Source: Aestuariivirga sp.
Lineage (GTDB): Bacteria; Pseudomonadota; Alphaproteobacteria; Rhizobiales; Aestuariivirgaceae
Length of the DNA: 54,440 bases
NCBI RefSeq assembly: GCF_020252405.1
Contig: NZ_JADCDA010000066.1
Span: 1-54,440, forward strand
Reading direction: 5' to 3'
Part shown: positions 42,603-54,440 of the stretch, piece after piece
How positions within the stretch are numbered: position 1 is the first letter of the stretch
How the letters are laid out: the number at the start of each line of letters is the position of its first letter
The notes under the pieces: model-generated
The model's database searches: none
Told to the model about the DNA's origin: nothing
What the model saw: the letters and a program-made list of their open reading frames with translations, nothing else
Program-made: the position numbers and the translations under genes

Positions 42603-43523
42603 ATGGGATTTTCCCTCTCCGTCAACACCAACCCCTTCGTGAACCGCTTCGCGGAGCCGGAGGACCTGATCGCGACGTTGAGCGAGGAGGTGGGCATCGG
42701 CCACATTCAGCTGGTGCATGAGTTCATCAATCCGTCCTGGCCGGCGAACACGGTGAAGCGCCTCACCGACCGGATGGCGAAGGCCTGCGCTCAAAAACGG
42801 GCGAAGATCACCTCGGTCATGACGGGCCCCTATGGGCGTCTCAACCACTTCGCCCATCCGGATGCCGAGGTGCGGCAATATTACCTCGGCTGGTTCAGGC
42901 GGATGGCCGATATCGCGGCCGATCTCGGCGCGCCCGCCATCGGCACGCAGTTCGGCATCTTCACCTTCAGGGACTATGACGACGGGAAGCGCCGCGCCGG
43001 GCTGATGGAGATGGCGCTCGACTGCTGGCGCGGCGTGGCGGAACACGCGAAGTCGCGCGGCCTCGACTGGCTGTTCTGGGAACCCATGTCGGTTGGCCGC
43101 GAGCTTGGCCACACGCTGAAGGACGCGCAATCCCTGCAGGACTGGATCGACGCCGCGCGGCTGCCGATCCCGCTCAAACCCATGGTCGACATCGACCATG
43201 GCGACGTGACCTCGCCCGACCCAGCCGACGTCGATCCCTTCGCCTGGGCGAAGACCTTCGCCACCCGGTCGCCCATCATCCACATCAAGCAGTCGACCAT
43301 GAACAAGGGCGGCCACTGGCCCTTCACCGCGCAATACAACGAGAACGGCCGCATCACGCCAGACGCGCTCATCGCCGCGGTGAGGGCGGGCGGCGGCGGC
43401 GCCAATGAGCTCTGCCTCGAACTCGCCTTCCGGGAGCGCGAGCCGGCCGACCGCAGCGTGGTTGCGGCGCTGAGGGAATCCGTGGCCTACTGGGCGCCCC
43501 ATGCGAAGACGGGATATAATTGA
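42603..43523 (+). CDS. eryC: Xylose-isomerase-superfamily TIM barrel, probable tetrulose-4-phosphate racemase
   Basis: 306 aa; ATG preceded by CCGGAAA. Sequence features of the AP-endonuclease-2/xylose isomerase TIM barrel include LDWLFWEPMSVGRELG (Glu), KPMVDIDHGDVTS (Asp/His) and the late ELCLELAFRERE (Glu), all metal-ligand-like. EryC of Brucella converts L-3-tetrulose 4-phosphate to the D form. First of three ery isomerase genes, with a TGATG overlap to the next, and regulated presumably through the repeat at 42514. Confidence 0.87.
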   Translation: MGFSLSVNTNPFVNRFAEPEDLIATLSEEVGIGHIQLVHEFINPSWPANTVKRLTDRMAKACAQKRAKITSVMTGPYGRLNHFAHPDAEVRQYYLGWFRRMADIAADLGAPAIGTQFGIFTFRDYDDGKRRAGLMEMALDCWRGVAEHAKSRGLDWLFWEPMSVGRELGHTLKDAQSLQDWIDAARLPIPLKPMVDIDHGDVTSPDPADVDPFAWAKTFATRSPIIHIKQSTMNKGGHWPFTAQYNENGRITPDALIAAVRAGGGGANELCLELAFREREPADRSVVAALRESVAYWAPHAKTGYN

Positions 43524-44293
43524 TGAAGACGCCGTGGATCGGCACAAGCTGGAAGATGAACAAGACGCGAGCGGAGGCCCGCGCCTTCGCCGAAGCCCTC
43601 AAGGCCTCGCCCCTCGCCAACACCACGAAAGCCCAGCCCTTCGTCATCCCGCCCTTCCCCTCGATCGCCGACGTGGCGGAGATCCTGTCGGGCGCCCGCG
43701 TCAAGGTCGGCGCGCAGAACATGCACTGGGCCGATCAGGGCGCCTGGACCGGCGAGGTCTCGCCACTGATGGTGAGGGACTGCGGCGCCACGCTGGTCGA
43801 ACTGGGCCACAGCGAACGCCGCGCGCATTTCGGCGAGACCGACGAGACGGTGGCGAGGAAGGTGGCCGCCGCCGTGAGGCACGGCCTCACCGCGCTGGTC
43901 TGCATCGGCGACACGCGCGGCGAGCATGAAGCCGGCGCCACGGCGGACGTGCTGGCGAAGCAGACACGCTTCGCGCTGCGTGACGTGGGCAAGGCCGCGC
44001 CGGGCAAGGTCATCATCGCCTACGAGCCCGTCTGGTCCATCGGGGAAGGCGGCATTCCGGCGGACCCCGGTTTTGCCAATGCCCAGCACGCGAAGCTCAA
44101 AGGTCTGACGGCGGAGATCGCGGGCCAGCCGCTGCCCATCCTCTATGGCGGCAGCGTCAATCCGCGGAACTGTTGCGATCTTGCGGCCATGCCGGATATT
44201 GACGGGCTGTTCATCGGAAGGTCCGCCTGGGACCCCTCGGGCTACATCGGCATCATCGACGCCGTCATAAAGAGGTTGGGAGAAACATCATGA
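43523..44293 (+). CDS. eryH: TpiA2-type isomerase, probable D-3-tetrulose-4-phosphate isomerase
   Basis: 256 aa from ATG 43523, overlapping the eryC stop. Triosephosphate isomerase fold: catalytic Lys in [11 protein letters not shown], His in [12 protein letters not shown], Glu in [11 protein letters not shown], and phosphate loop LYGGSVNP. The residue that is Asn in canonical TpiA (GNWKMN) is Ser here (TSWKMN), as expected for a paralogue with a different substrate. In the ery route EryH (formerly TpiA2) moves the keto group of D-3-tetrulose 4-phosphate. It overlaps the next gene by 4 bases. Confidence 0.9.
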   Translation: MKTPWIGTSWKMNKTRAEARAFAEALKASPLANTTKAQPFVIPPFPSIADVAEILSGARVKVGAQNMHWADQGAWTGEVSPLMVRDCGATLVELGHSERRAHFGETDETVARKVAAAVRHGLTALVCIGDTRGEHEAGATADVLAKQTRFALRDVGKAAPGKVIIAYEPVWSIGEGGIPADPGFANAQHAKLKGLTAEIAGQPLPILYGGSVNPRNCCDLAAMPDIDGLFIGRSAWDPSGYIGIIDAVIKRLGETS

Positions 44294-44727
44294 AGATCGC
44301 CGTGGGCGCCGACAGCGCCGGAAAGCCGCTCCTTGACGTGATCGAGGCGCACCTGAAGTCGAAGCCCGGGCATCAGATCGCCAATCTCAGTCAGCAGGGC
44401 TTTTACGCGGACCTCGCCGCCAGCCTCGCCCACAAGGTGAGGGACGGGGAATATCAGCGCGGCATCCTCATCTGCGGCACGGGCATCGGCGTCTGCATCT
44501 CCGCCAACAAGGTGCCGGGCATCCGCGCGGCGCTGACGCATGACACTTATTCGGCGGAGCGCGCCGCCAAATCCAACAATGCCCAGATCATCACCATGGG
44601 CGCGCGCGTCATCGGCCCCGAACTGGCCAAGTCCATCGTTGACACCTGGCTCGCTTCGGAATTCGACCCGAAGGGTTCGTCCGCGGCGAATGTTGAGGCG
44701 ATCGACAAGCTGGACGGCAGCCGCTGA
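44290..44727 (+). CDS. eryI: RpiB-type isomerase, probable D-erythrose-4-phosphate-forming isomerase
   Basis: 145 aa, typical of RpiB/LacAB. N-terminal substrate loop [16 protein letters not shown], catalytic Cys in [19 protein letters not shown], and [18 protein letters not shown]. EryI forms D-erythrose 4-phosphate, which enters the pentose phosphate pathway. ATGA overlap with eryH shows tight coupling. About 90 bases separate it from the MaoC-like gene, so that gene may be outside the unit. Confidence 0.9.
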   Translation: MKIAVGADSAGKPLLDVIEAHLKSKPGHQIANLSQQGFYADLAASLAHKVRDGEYQRGILICGTGIGVCISANKVPGIRAALTHDTYSAERAAKSNNAQIITMGARVIGPELAKSIVDTWLASEFDPKGSSAANVEAIDKLDGSR

Positions 44728-44815
44728 AATTGCGGTCCTCTTCCCGCTTCAGCGTGTACAGACCGGGGGGAGAGGAAAGACGGGTTCACCGGCCCTCGTG
44801 GCGGGGGAAAAGTTC

Positions 44816-45628
44816 ATGAATTTCCGCAACTGGATCGGCCGCAGCGTGACGCGCGGAGACATGCTCACGCGGCGGCTCTACGATGAGTTTCGCGCCACCA
44901 TGGGGCCCTGCCTGTTCGAGGCGGGTGAGGATATTGCGCCGCCCGGACTTCATTTCGGCCTCGCACCGGTCACGCCCGGCGCTGGCGAAACGGGTCCCGA
45001 TGGCGCCGAACTCAAGGGTCTTTTTCTGCCGCCCATCGCTCAGACGCGCCGCATGTGGGCGGGCGGGTCCATCGAATCCTTCCGCCCGCTGCGGCATGGC
45101 GCGGCGGTGGTCCGCACCTCGGCCATCACCGGCATTCAGCAAAAGCACGGCAAAAGCGGCGCGTTCTGCCTCGTGAGCGTCACGCATGACATCGGGGATG
45201 GCGGCGGCCCCGCCATCCGCGAGCGGCAGGATCTCGTCTTCCGCGATCCGCCGCGCCATGCCGCGCCGGCTCCGGGGCCGGCCGAGCCGCTCGCGGCGGA
45301 TTGGCAGGTTGACGCCACGCCGTTGCTGTTGTTCCGCTTCTCGGCCTTCACCTTCAACGGCCATCGCATCCATTACGATCGCCGCCACGCCGAAGCGGAG
45401 GGCTATCCCAACCTCGTGGTTCACGGGCCGCTGCAGGCCTCGCTGATGCTCAACCTCGCGGCCGGGAGGCTGGGCCATGTGCCGCGGCGCTTCGATTATC
45501 GCTGCCTCGCCCCGCTCTTTGCCGGCGCGCGCTTCGGCGTGGCGTGGGATGCAGGCAGGCTCCGTGTCATCCGCTCCGATGGCGTCACAACGGCGGAAGG
45601 CCAAGTTCACGTTCGAGAAACAGGCTGA
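44816..45628 (+). CDS. MaoC/FAS1-like hot-dog dehydratase (mesaconyl-CoA hydratase-like)
   Basis: 270 aa from ATG 44816 (MNFRNWIGRSVTRGDMLT). Double hot-dog fold: an N-terminal FAS1-like dehydratase half (FLPPIAQTRRMWAGGSIESF) and a C-terminal half with the hydratase motif FSAFTFNGHRIHYDRRHAEA and YPNLVVHGPLQASLML. This pattern is shared with mesaconyl-C4-CoA hydratases and HTD2-type 3-hydroxyacyl dehydratases. Substrate is presumably a CoA thioester. Its 3' end overlaps the convergent NUDIX gene by 44 bases. No obvious link to erythritol use. Confidence 0.8.
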   Translation: MNFRNWIGRSVTRGDMLTRRLYDEFRATMGPCLFEAGEDIAPPGLHFGLAPVTPGAGETGPDGAELKGLFLPPIAQTRRMWAGGSIESFRPLRHGAAVVRTSAITGIQQKHGKSGAFCLVSVTHDIGDGGGPAIRERQDLVFRDPPRHAAPAPGPAEPLAADWQVDATPLLLFRFSAFTFNGHRIHYDRRHAEAEGYPNLVVHGPLQASLMLNLAAGRLGHVPRRFDYRCLAPLFAGARFGVAWDAGRLRVIRSDGVTTAEGQVHVRETG

Positions 45629-46169
45629 GCAGCACCGTCTTGGCATCCACGATGCGCCCCTCCCGCACCAGGCGGCGCATCGCGTCGAAGGGCATTTCCA
45701 GCACCTCGATGTCCTCGCCCTCATGCGCCTCGCCGCCGCCCGCGCCCACGCGCGCGGCGCGGTCGTAATCGGCAATGAACAGCGAGATGCGCTCGGTCAC
45801 CGCGCCCGGCGAACTGTAGACGGTGGTCATGAAACGCAGGTTGGCGAGGCGCACGCCCAGTTCCTCCCCGGCCTCGCGCATGGCGCATTGCGCGGGGTCG
45901 TCTCCGTCCAGAAGGCCCGCGCAGGCTTCGATGATAAAGCCATCGCCATCGTGCAGAAAGGCCGGAAGCCGGAACTGCCGCACCAGCAGCACCGTGCCGC
46001 GCCTCGCGTCATAGGGCAGCACCGTGGCGCCATGGCCGTGGTCATGGATTTCGCGCACCAGCCTGTCCTCGCGCCCGTCGCCGCGCGTATAGCGTATGGT
46101 GTAGCGGTTGAGCTTCGCCCAGCGCTGCGACAGCGGTTCCACCGTCTCGATCACCACGCGGCGCTTCAT
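45585..46169 (-). CDS. NUDIX hydrolase, ADP-ribose/GDP-mannose pyrophosphatase type
   Basis: 194 aa. Nudix box: GLLDGDDPAQCAMREAGEELG (read from residue 85; the REAGEELG core is intact). The N-terminal dimerisation part with RYTIRYTRGDG and VLLVRQFRLPAF resembles NudF/NudK, which cleave ADP-ribose or GDP-mannose. The gene begins just after the glgX-malQ end (ATGA overlap at 46166-46169), so it is the last gene of the glycogen operon, where an ADP-sugar pyrophosphatase is a sensible partner for ADP-glucose turnover (inference). Confidence 0.85.
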   Translation of the reverse strand: MKRRVVIETVEPLSQRWAKLNRYTIRYTRGDGREDRLVREIHDHGHGATVLPYDARRGTVLLVRQFRLPAFLHDGDGFIIEACAGLLDGDDPAQCAMREAGEELGVRLANLRFMTTVYSSPGAVTERISLFIADYDRAARVGAGGGEAHEGEDIEVLEMPFDAMRRLVREGRIVDAKTVLLSLFLERELGLPPL

Positions 46170-49100
46170 GTCTCACGCTCCTGCTTCACGGCTTTCAGAA
46201 TGTCCTTGGCCAGCGGGCTCTTCGCCAGCTGTTCCACCCGCACCTGCACGCGGCGGCGCCAGTTGGGCCACTCCCTGTCCGTGCCCGGCACGTTGAGCGG
46301 GTCGGTCTCGCCCGCCAGGTCGTCGGCCTGCGCCAGCATGATCTGCGCGGCAGTGCCGGCCACGAAACGGTGCGCCGCGGCGCTGGCCGCGTTGTCATCG
46401 TCGCCGGTGTATCCGGTGCGCCCGTCCAGCAGGCGCTTTTCGGCCGCGCGTTCCGCCCCGCGGATTTCGGCCTGCGCCTTGCCGGTCTGGCCGATGCTGA
46501 GGGCAATCCCGATGTCGCGCCCGGCGCGCCATCCCATGAAGGTCGGCAGATCGTGCGAGGCGAGGCAGGCCAGCGCCCGCGCGGGGTAGGCCGCGGCCGG
46601 CCTGAAGCCCGGCCCCTCGCGCTCGAACCAGAGCACTCGATAGGAAAATATACTTGCTGCCGCGAGTGTCTCGCGCAGGCCGGCGGGCACGGTGCCCAGG
46701 TCCTCGCCGACAACGAGGCACTGGTGACGCCGGCTCTCGACCGCCGTCACCGCGATCAGCGCATCGAGCGGAAAGCGCACATAGGCGCCGAAGCGGCCTT
46801 CGGCTCCCTGCGGAACCCAGAACTGCCGCGCGAAGCCCAGCACATGGTCGATGCGCAAGGCCGCGGCGTGGCGCATGCTGGCGGCAATCACCCGGCGCAC
46901 CGGCTCCAGCCCAAGCATGTCGGGCGCCAGGGGCGAGAAGGGGGGCAGGTTCCACACCTGGCCCGCGCCCGAGAACGGGTCGGGCGGCGCGCCGATGGAC
47001 ACACCCCTGGCGAATGCCGCCGGGTTCGCGTCGATTTCCCCGCCATCGAAGGCGCAGCCCAGGGCGAGGTCGCCATAGAGATTGCGGCGGCCCGCCGCCT
47101 CCGCAAGCTGCGCATCCGCCACCCATTGCAGAAAGGCGCGATAGGCGATGCGCCGCGGTGCGGGCGGCTCGCCCATGCGCAGCGCCTCGAAGCGGCCATG
47201 CGCCGCGAGCCGCGCCCCGCCGGCGCGCGCAAAGGCATCGAAGGCAGGGTCTCCCGCGAACTCCGCGAAGGCGCTCTCCAGCAGCCGCGCCTTGGCCTGC
47301 CACACCGCCGGGTAATCGACATTCCGCAGCGCGTCCAGCGCCGCGAAGGCCGCGCGCGCCTGCGCGGCCAGCGCGGCCGTGCGCGGCAGCGGCAGCATGT
47401 CCAGCAGCCTTGCGATGCTGATATAGATCGGATCGACATAGTGCCGGTCCGACGGCTGATAGGGGCTCGCCCGGCCGCGGTCCGAGGGGAACAGGTGATG
47501 CAGCGGATTGAGCCCCGCATAGCGCCCGCCGGTCTCCCCGCTCAAATCCGCAAACCGCCGCAGCGTCGCGAAATCGCCAATGCCCTCGCTGCCCTCATGC
47601 CGCAGGGAATAGAGGTGCGAGGCGAGGCCGAAGACTTTGCGCCCCCGCGCAATCTCCTCCGGCAGGTAACAGGTTCCGGGCGTGGCGATCACGCTCAGCG
47701 GTTCAACGCCTTCCTCCAGCACGCGATAATGCCCCGGCTCCAGCCGCGCCCGCGCGGCGGCTCCGGGCGGAGCCTCGATCGACTGCCGCCCGCCGCTCTC
47801 ATCCTCGATCGTCAGCCTGCGCCGCCGCGCGGCGGGTGGCGACAGCACCGCCTCCTTGCCCGCGTGAACGACCAGCGGTTTGGGCCGCGCCAGCACCGCG
47901 CGGGACTGCGCCAGCCCATCCTCCGTCCTGAATTCCAGCCCCATCGCCGCCAGCAGCGCCCGTTGGGTCTCGCCGCTCACCCGGTGGTGCGTGCCGTCCA
48001 CCTCCCACCATTCGGGCTCGATGCCGGCGGCGCGGGCCAGCGCCTCGACCTCGTCATCGCCCGTGCCCGTCACCGCGATCCGCTCCTCGGCGAAGACCGA
48101 GACGGAGCGGGCCGGAAGCTCATCGCCCCCAGCGGAGCAGAACAGCCGCGTCCAGCGCCGCCCCTGGCGCATCGGCAGCGCCAGCGCCCGCGCCCCGCCG
48201 CGGTTGAAGACGAGTGCGATGCGTTTCGCACCCGCCATCAGCACAAGGCCCAGCACGGATGCATCGGCATTGCGCCAATCGACCGCCCCGCCGTCGGCCC
48301 CGAACCACTGCGCGTTCTCCTCCGTCAGGAACGCGTCCGCAAGAAACGGCGACAACGCGCGGCGCAGCTCGCTCAAGGCGGCGGTGAAGCCCGTCAGCCG
48401 CCCGTCCGCATTGCTCCAGTCGAGCCATGCCGTCCGGTTGTCCTGCGCATAGGCATTGTTGTTGCCGCGCTGGCTCCGGCCGAATTCATCGCCCGCGGTG
48501 AGCATCGGCGTTCCGCGCGACAGGAACAGGCTCGCCAGCAGCGCCCGCGCGTCACCGCCGGGCCATGACGGCTCATGCGCATTGCCGTCGCGGTTGTCCT
48601 CGCCATTGGCGTGGTTGTTCTTGGCGGCGAAGGTCACGGCGTCACGCAGCGTGAAGCCGTCATGGGCGGCCACGAAGTTGATGCCGCTCGATGGCGGGCG
48701 GTGGCCGCCGAACACATCGGAGGAGCCCGCGATGCGCGTGGCGAAGACCCCGGCCCCGGCGTCGCCGCGCCAGAAGCGCCGCACCTCGTCGCGGTAGCGG
48801 TCGTTCCACTCCTGCCAGCGCGCCGGGAACTGGCCGAGGCGATAGCCCCCGGGCCCCACATCCCACGGCTCGGCGATCATGATGAGCCGCGAGAGCAGCG
48901 GGTCCTGCTCGATGGCGCAGAGCAATGGCGCATCCGCGGAAAAACCGGAGGCCGTGCGCCCCATCACCGTGGCGAGATCGAAGCGGAAGCCGTCGATCCC
49001 GGTGCGCATCGCCCAGCTCCGCAGCGCATCCATGGCGAGCCGCAGCACGGGAGGTTTGTCCAGGGCCAGCGTATTGCCGCAGCCCGTGTCGTTGATCAGC

Positions 49101-49873
49101 GCATCGCCCGCGCGGCGGTAATACAGCGCCTCGTCGAGCCCGCGCAGCGACAGGGTGGCGCCCTGCGCATCGCTCTCTCCCGTGTGGTTCAGCACCACGT
49201 CCAGCACCACGCGGATGCCCGCCGCGTGCAGCGCCTCGACGGCGGCGCGGATCTCTCCAAGCCCGCCGGGGGCGAGCCGCGGGTCGGGTGCGAGCAAGCT
49301 CACCGGGTTGTAGCCCCAGGCATTGGAGAGCCCGAGGGCGGGAAGGTGCCGCTCGTCGATCCACGCGGCGAGCGGCATCAGCTCCACCGTATCAACGCCG
49401 AGCCGCTTCAGGTGCGCGATGACCGCCGGTTCGGCAAGGGCCGCCACCGTGCCGCGCTTCTCGCGCGGCACATCCGGGTGCAGCATGGTGAAGCCCCGCA
49501 CCGGTATTTCATAGATGAATTGCGGCGGCTGCGGCGGCAGCGCTTCGGCATCGGCGGGCACATGCCCGGCGATGGCCTTGGGCACGAGCCGCGAGGTCTC
49601 CGCGCCGCGCCGCATCAATTCCGGCAGATGGCGGAAGGGCCCGGTGATCCGCGTCGCATAGGGGTCGAGCAGCAGCTTCTCCACGTCGAAGCGCTGTCCC
49701 TGCTCCGGCGCCCACGGGCCTTCCGCGCGCAAGCCGTAATGCGCCCCGTTCACGAGCCCCGGCACAAATCCGTAATGCACGTCACCCAGCCGCAGGGTGA
49801 GCGGCGTCCGCTCCACCTCCGTGTCGCCCTCGAAGACCGAGACCATGATCCGCGCCGCATGGCGCGACACCAC
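46166..49873 (-). CDS. Fused glycogen-debranching enzyme GlgX and 4-alpha-glucanotransferase MalQ
   Basis: At least 1235 aa. Residues 1-605 are GlgX (GH13): LDVVLNHTGESD, catalytic Asp in IDGFRFDLATVMG, acid Glu in MIAEPWDVG and FVAAHDGFTLRD. Residues about 640-1235 are MalQ (GH77): HHLFPSDRGRASPYQPSDR, LRIDHVLGFARQFWVP, LVVGEDLGTVP and ASHDLPTFMGW. GlgX trims branches; MalQ rearranges the released maltodextrins. The given start is GTG 49873, but homologous GlgX sequence (FPPGVTPSAGGANVAVVSR) continues upstream in frame with no ATG, GTG or TTG; a CTG at 49945, overlapping the pgm stop as CTGA, is the likely true start. No frameshift between halves. Confidence 0.9.
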   Translation of the reverse strand: MVSRHAARIMVSVFEGDTEVERTPLTLRLGDVHYGFVPGLVNGAHYGLRAEGPWAPEQGQRFDVEKLLLDPYATRITGPFRHLPELMRRGAETSRLVPKAIAGHVPADAEALPPQPPQFIYEIPVRGFTMLHPDVPREKRGTVAALAEPAVIAHLKRLGVDTVELMPLAAWIDERHLPALGLSNAWGYNPVSLLAPDPRLAPGGLGEIRAAVEALHAAGIRVVLDVVLNHTGESDAQGATLSLRGLDEALYYRRAGDALINDTGCGNTLALDKPPVLRLAMDALRSWAMRTGIDGFRFDLATVMGRTASGFSADAPLLCAIEQDPLLSRLIMIAEPWDVGPGGYRLGQFPARWQEWNDRYRDEVRRFWRGDAGAGVFATRIAGSSDVFGGHRPPSSGINFVAAHDGFTLRDAVTFAAKNNHANGEDNRDGNAHEPSWPGGDARALLASLFLSRGTPMLTAGDEFGRSQRGNNNAYAQDNRTAWLDWSNADGRLTGFTAALSELRRALSPFLADAFLTEENAQWFGADGGAVDWRNADASVLGLVLMAGAKRIALVFNRGGARALALPMRQGRRWTRLFCSAGGDELPARSVSVFAEERIAVTGTGDDEVEALARAAGIEPEWWEVDGTHHRVSGETQRALLAAMGLEFRTEDGLAQSRAVLARPKPLVVHAGKEAVLSPPAARRRRLTIEDESGGRQSIEAPPGAAARARLEPGHYRVLEEGVEPLSVIATPGTCYLPEEIARGRKVFGLASHLYSLRHEGSEGIGDFATLRRFADLSGETGGRYAGLNPLHHLFPSDRGRASPYQPSDRHYVDPIYISIARLLDMLPLPRTAALAAQARAAFAALDALRNVDYPAVWQAKARLLESAFAEFAGDPAFDAFARAGGARLAAHGRFEALRMGEPPAPRRIAYRAFLQWVADAQLAEAAGRRNLYGDLALGCAFDGGEIDANPAAFARGVSIGAPPDPFSGAGQVWNLPPFSPLAPDMLGLEPVRRVIAASMRHAAALRIDHVLGFARQFWVPQGAEGRFGAYVRFPLDALIAVTAVESRRHQCLVVGEDLGTVPAGLRETLAAASIFSYRVLWFEREGPGFRPAAAYPARALACLASHDLPTFMGWRAGRDIGIALSIGQTGKAQAEIRGAERAAEKRLLDGRTGYTGDDDNAASAAAHRFVAGTAAQIMLAQADDLAGETDPLNVPGTDREWPNWRRRVQVRVEQLAKSPLAKDILKAVKQERET

Positions 49874-49941
49874 GGCGACATTCGCTCCCCCGGCGGAGGG
49901 CGTGACGCCGGGCGGGAAGGGCCGGGCCTGCGCCGCCGTGC

Positions 49942-52990
<3,049 letters not shown>

Positions 52991-52994
<4 letters not shown>

Positions 52995-54256
52995 AATGCG
53001 AGGCGGTCGATCATCGGCTGGGTGATGAGGCAGATGCCGCTCGCCGTGCGGCGGAAGCGCTTGGCGTCGAGCTCCGGATCCTCGCCCACGACCAGTCCCT
53101 CGGGGATCACCACGCTGGTGTCGATCACCACCTTCTTCAGGCTCGCCCTGCGGTGGATGTGCACCGAAGGCAGCACCACCGCCTCCTCGAGGGACGAGAA
53201 GGAGTTCACCCGCACATTGGGCGACAGCATGGTGCGCTTGATCGCAGCACCCGACACGATGCAGCCGCCCGAGATGAGCGAGGCGACCGCGGAGCCGCGC
53301 CGGCCTTCAAGGTCATGCACGAACTTGGCGGGCGGCGTGACCTCCGAATAGGTCCAGACCGGCCATTCGGTGTCATAGAGGTCAAGCGCCGGCAGAGTCT
53401 CGGTGAGGTCGATGTTGGCCTCCCAATAGGCATCGACCGTCCCCACGTCGCGCCAATAGGCTTCCGTTTCGTGTTCCGACCGCACGCAGCTCGCGGTGAA
53501 GCGGTGCGCCACCGCCTTGCCGTTGTTGACGAGGAAGGGGATGATGTCCTTGCCGAAGTCGCGGCTCGAAGCGGGGTTTGCCGCATCCCCGCGCAGCCAT
53601 TGCGCCAGCTTCGCCGTCTCGAACACATAGATGCCCATGGAGGCGAGCGCCATCTCCGCGTTGCCGGGAATGCCCGGCGGGTCCCTGGGCTTTTCCACGA
53701 AGGCGGTGATGCGGTCCTGTCCGTCCACCGCCATCACGCCGAAGCCCGTCGCCTCCAGGCGCGGCACCTCAAGGCAGCCGACGGTCACGTCCGCGCCGGA
53801 ATTGACGTGCTGCTGCAGCATCAGCTCGTAATCCATCTTGTAGATGTGGTCGCCCGCCAGGATCACCATGTATTGCGGGCCGTAGCTCAGGATGATGTCG
53901 AGGTTCTGGTACACGGCGTCCGCCGTCCCGGCATACCACTGGTCTTCCGAAACGCGCTGCGAGGCGGGCAGGATGTCGAAGCTCTCGTTGCGCTCCGGCC
54001 TGAAGAAGTTCCAGCCCCGCTGCATGTGGCGGATCAGGCTGTGCGCCTTGTATTGGGTGGCCACGCCGATGCGGCGGATGCCGGAGTTGAGCGCATTGGA
54101 AAGCGCGAAATCGATGATGCGCGACTTGCAGCCGAAGGGCACGGCGGGCTTGGCGCGCCTGTCGGTCAGCTCCATCAGCCGGCTGCCGCGCCCGCCGGCC
54201 AGCACATAGGCCATCGCATCGCGCGCCAGCGGTCCTGTCCTTCGTTGTGCGGCCAT
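52991..54256 (-). CDS. glgC: Glucose-1-phosphate adenylyltransferase (ADP-glucose pyrophosphorylase)
   Basis: 421 aa. The nucleotide site is [29 protein letters not shown] (residues 14-42), substrate sites include [28 protein letters not shown] and [10 protein letters not shown], and a left-handed beta-helix C-terminus follows. Makes ADP-glucose, the committed step. First glycogen gene in the window in transcription order; glgB and glgP, if present, would lie beyond the right edge. Confidence 0.96.
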
Positions 54257-54323
54257 GGGCCTCTCCCTTTGCGTCTACTCTTTTTCTCCCTCCCTCTGAG
54301 GCAGGGCTATCGCATATGGGTTC

Positions 54324-54440
54324 CCTTCTCCCGTCCGAAGGATGGGAGAAGGTGCCCGAAGGGCGGATGAGGGCCTTTGTCCACAGATTCCGATGCGGAA
54401 AGAAGCCCTCATCCGGCCTGTCGGCCACCTTCTCCCATCG
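54324..54440. repeat. Intergenic inverted repeat upstream of glgC
   Basis: A small hairpin CCTTCTCCCGTCC/GGATGGGAGAAGG (54324-54352), then GGCGGATGAGGGC. A more distant inverted partner is GCCCTCATCCGGCC with CACCTTCTCCCAT at the right edge. The element may continue outside the window. No gene is visible in 54257-54440. Confidence 0.75.

Noticed and set aside
46370-48568. Forward-strand open frame opposite glgX-malQ
   Set aside because: No domain signal, compositionally biased, antisense to a clear GH13/GH77 protein.

Overview
The window looks like a chromosomal segment of an alphaproteobacterium of the Hyphomicrobiales (Rhizobiales) type. The basis is gene content: a ChvG/ChvI system next to HprK and PTS-Ntr-like proteins, a DivL-type pseudo-kinase with Tyr in the H-box, alphaproteobacterial AddAB, a TsaE-AmgK fusion, a SorC-regulated erythritol locus, and GC-rich palindromic intergenic repeats of the kind common in this order. 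Most genes are strongly GC-rich. Two stretches are visibly poorer in GC: about 1-2200 and about 38000-42550.

Layout. Positions 1-2200: a low-GC defence-like patch with an AvcD-type anti-phage cytidine-nucleotide deaminase and a small divergent coiled-coil ORF. 2231-19990: housekeeping genes, namely polA, selO (reverse), ahcY behind an 18-bp perfect palindrome, divL, tsaE-amgK, murU, addB, addA and trxA. 20354-22036: an LTA-synthase-like membrane sulfatase-fold protein. 22083-25829 (reverse): chvI, chvG, hprK, a mannose-type EIIA and HPr. 25928-27320: a HugZ-like protein and a four-cysteine MarR regulator. 27366-37997 (reverse): a SorC regulator followed by a CUT1 sugar/polyol ABC transporter with two ATPases, an erythritol-type FGGY kinase, a 2-hydroxyacid dehydrogenase and a GlpD-like dehydrogenase. 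42603-44727 (forward): eryC-, eryH- and eryI-like isomerases. Together these encode conversion of an imported tetritol (probably erythritol) to D-erythrose 4-phosphate. 44816-46169: a MaoC-like dehydratase and a NUDIX hydrolase. 46166-54256 (reverse): glgC, glgA, pgm and a glgX-malQ fusion for glycogen metabolism.

The most unusual part is 38050-42513. A four-gene, tightly packed, lower-GC operon sits exactly between the two divergent halves of the erythritol locus: a short pyruvoyl-type AdoMet decarboxylase homologue, a HemN-like radical SAM enzyme, an MFS transporter and a shortened cytochrome P450. It is bracketed by a 34-bp near-identical direct repeat (31 of 34 positions). That repeat lies directly upstream of the SorC gene on one side and eryC on the other, so it is probably also the SorC operator. 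I read the four genes as an orphan small-molecule biosynthesis and transport cassette. I cannot name its product.

Dispersed repeats are frequent. Two repeat families supply the stop codons of neighbouring genes (addA and the marR-like gene). No tRNA, rRNA, CRISPR array, transposase or complete insertion sequence was seen.
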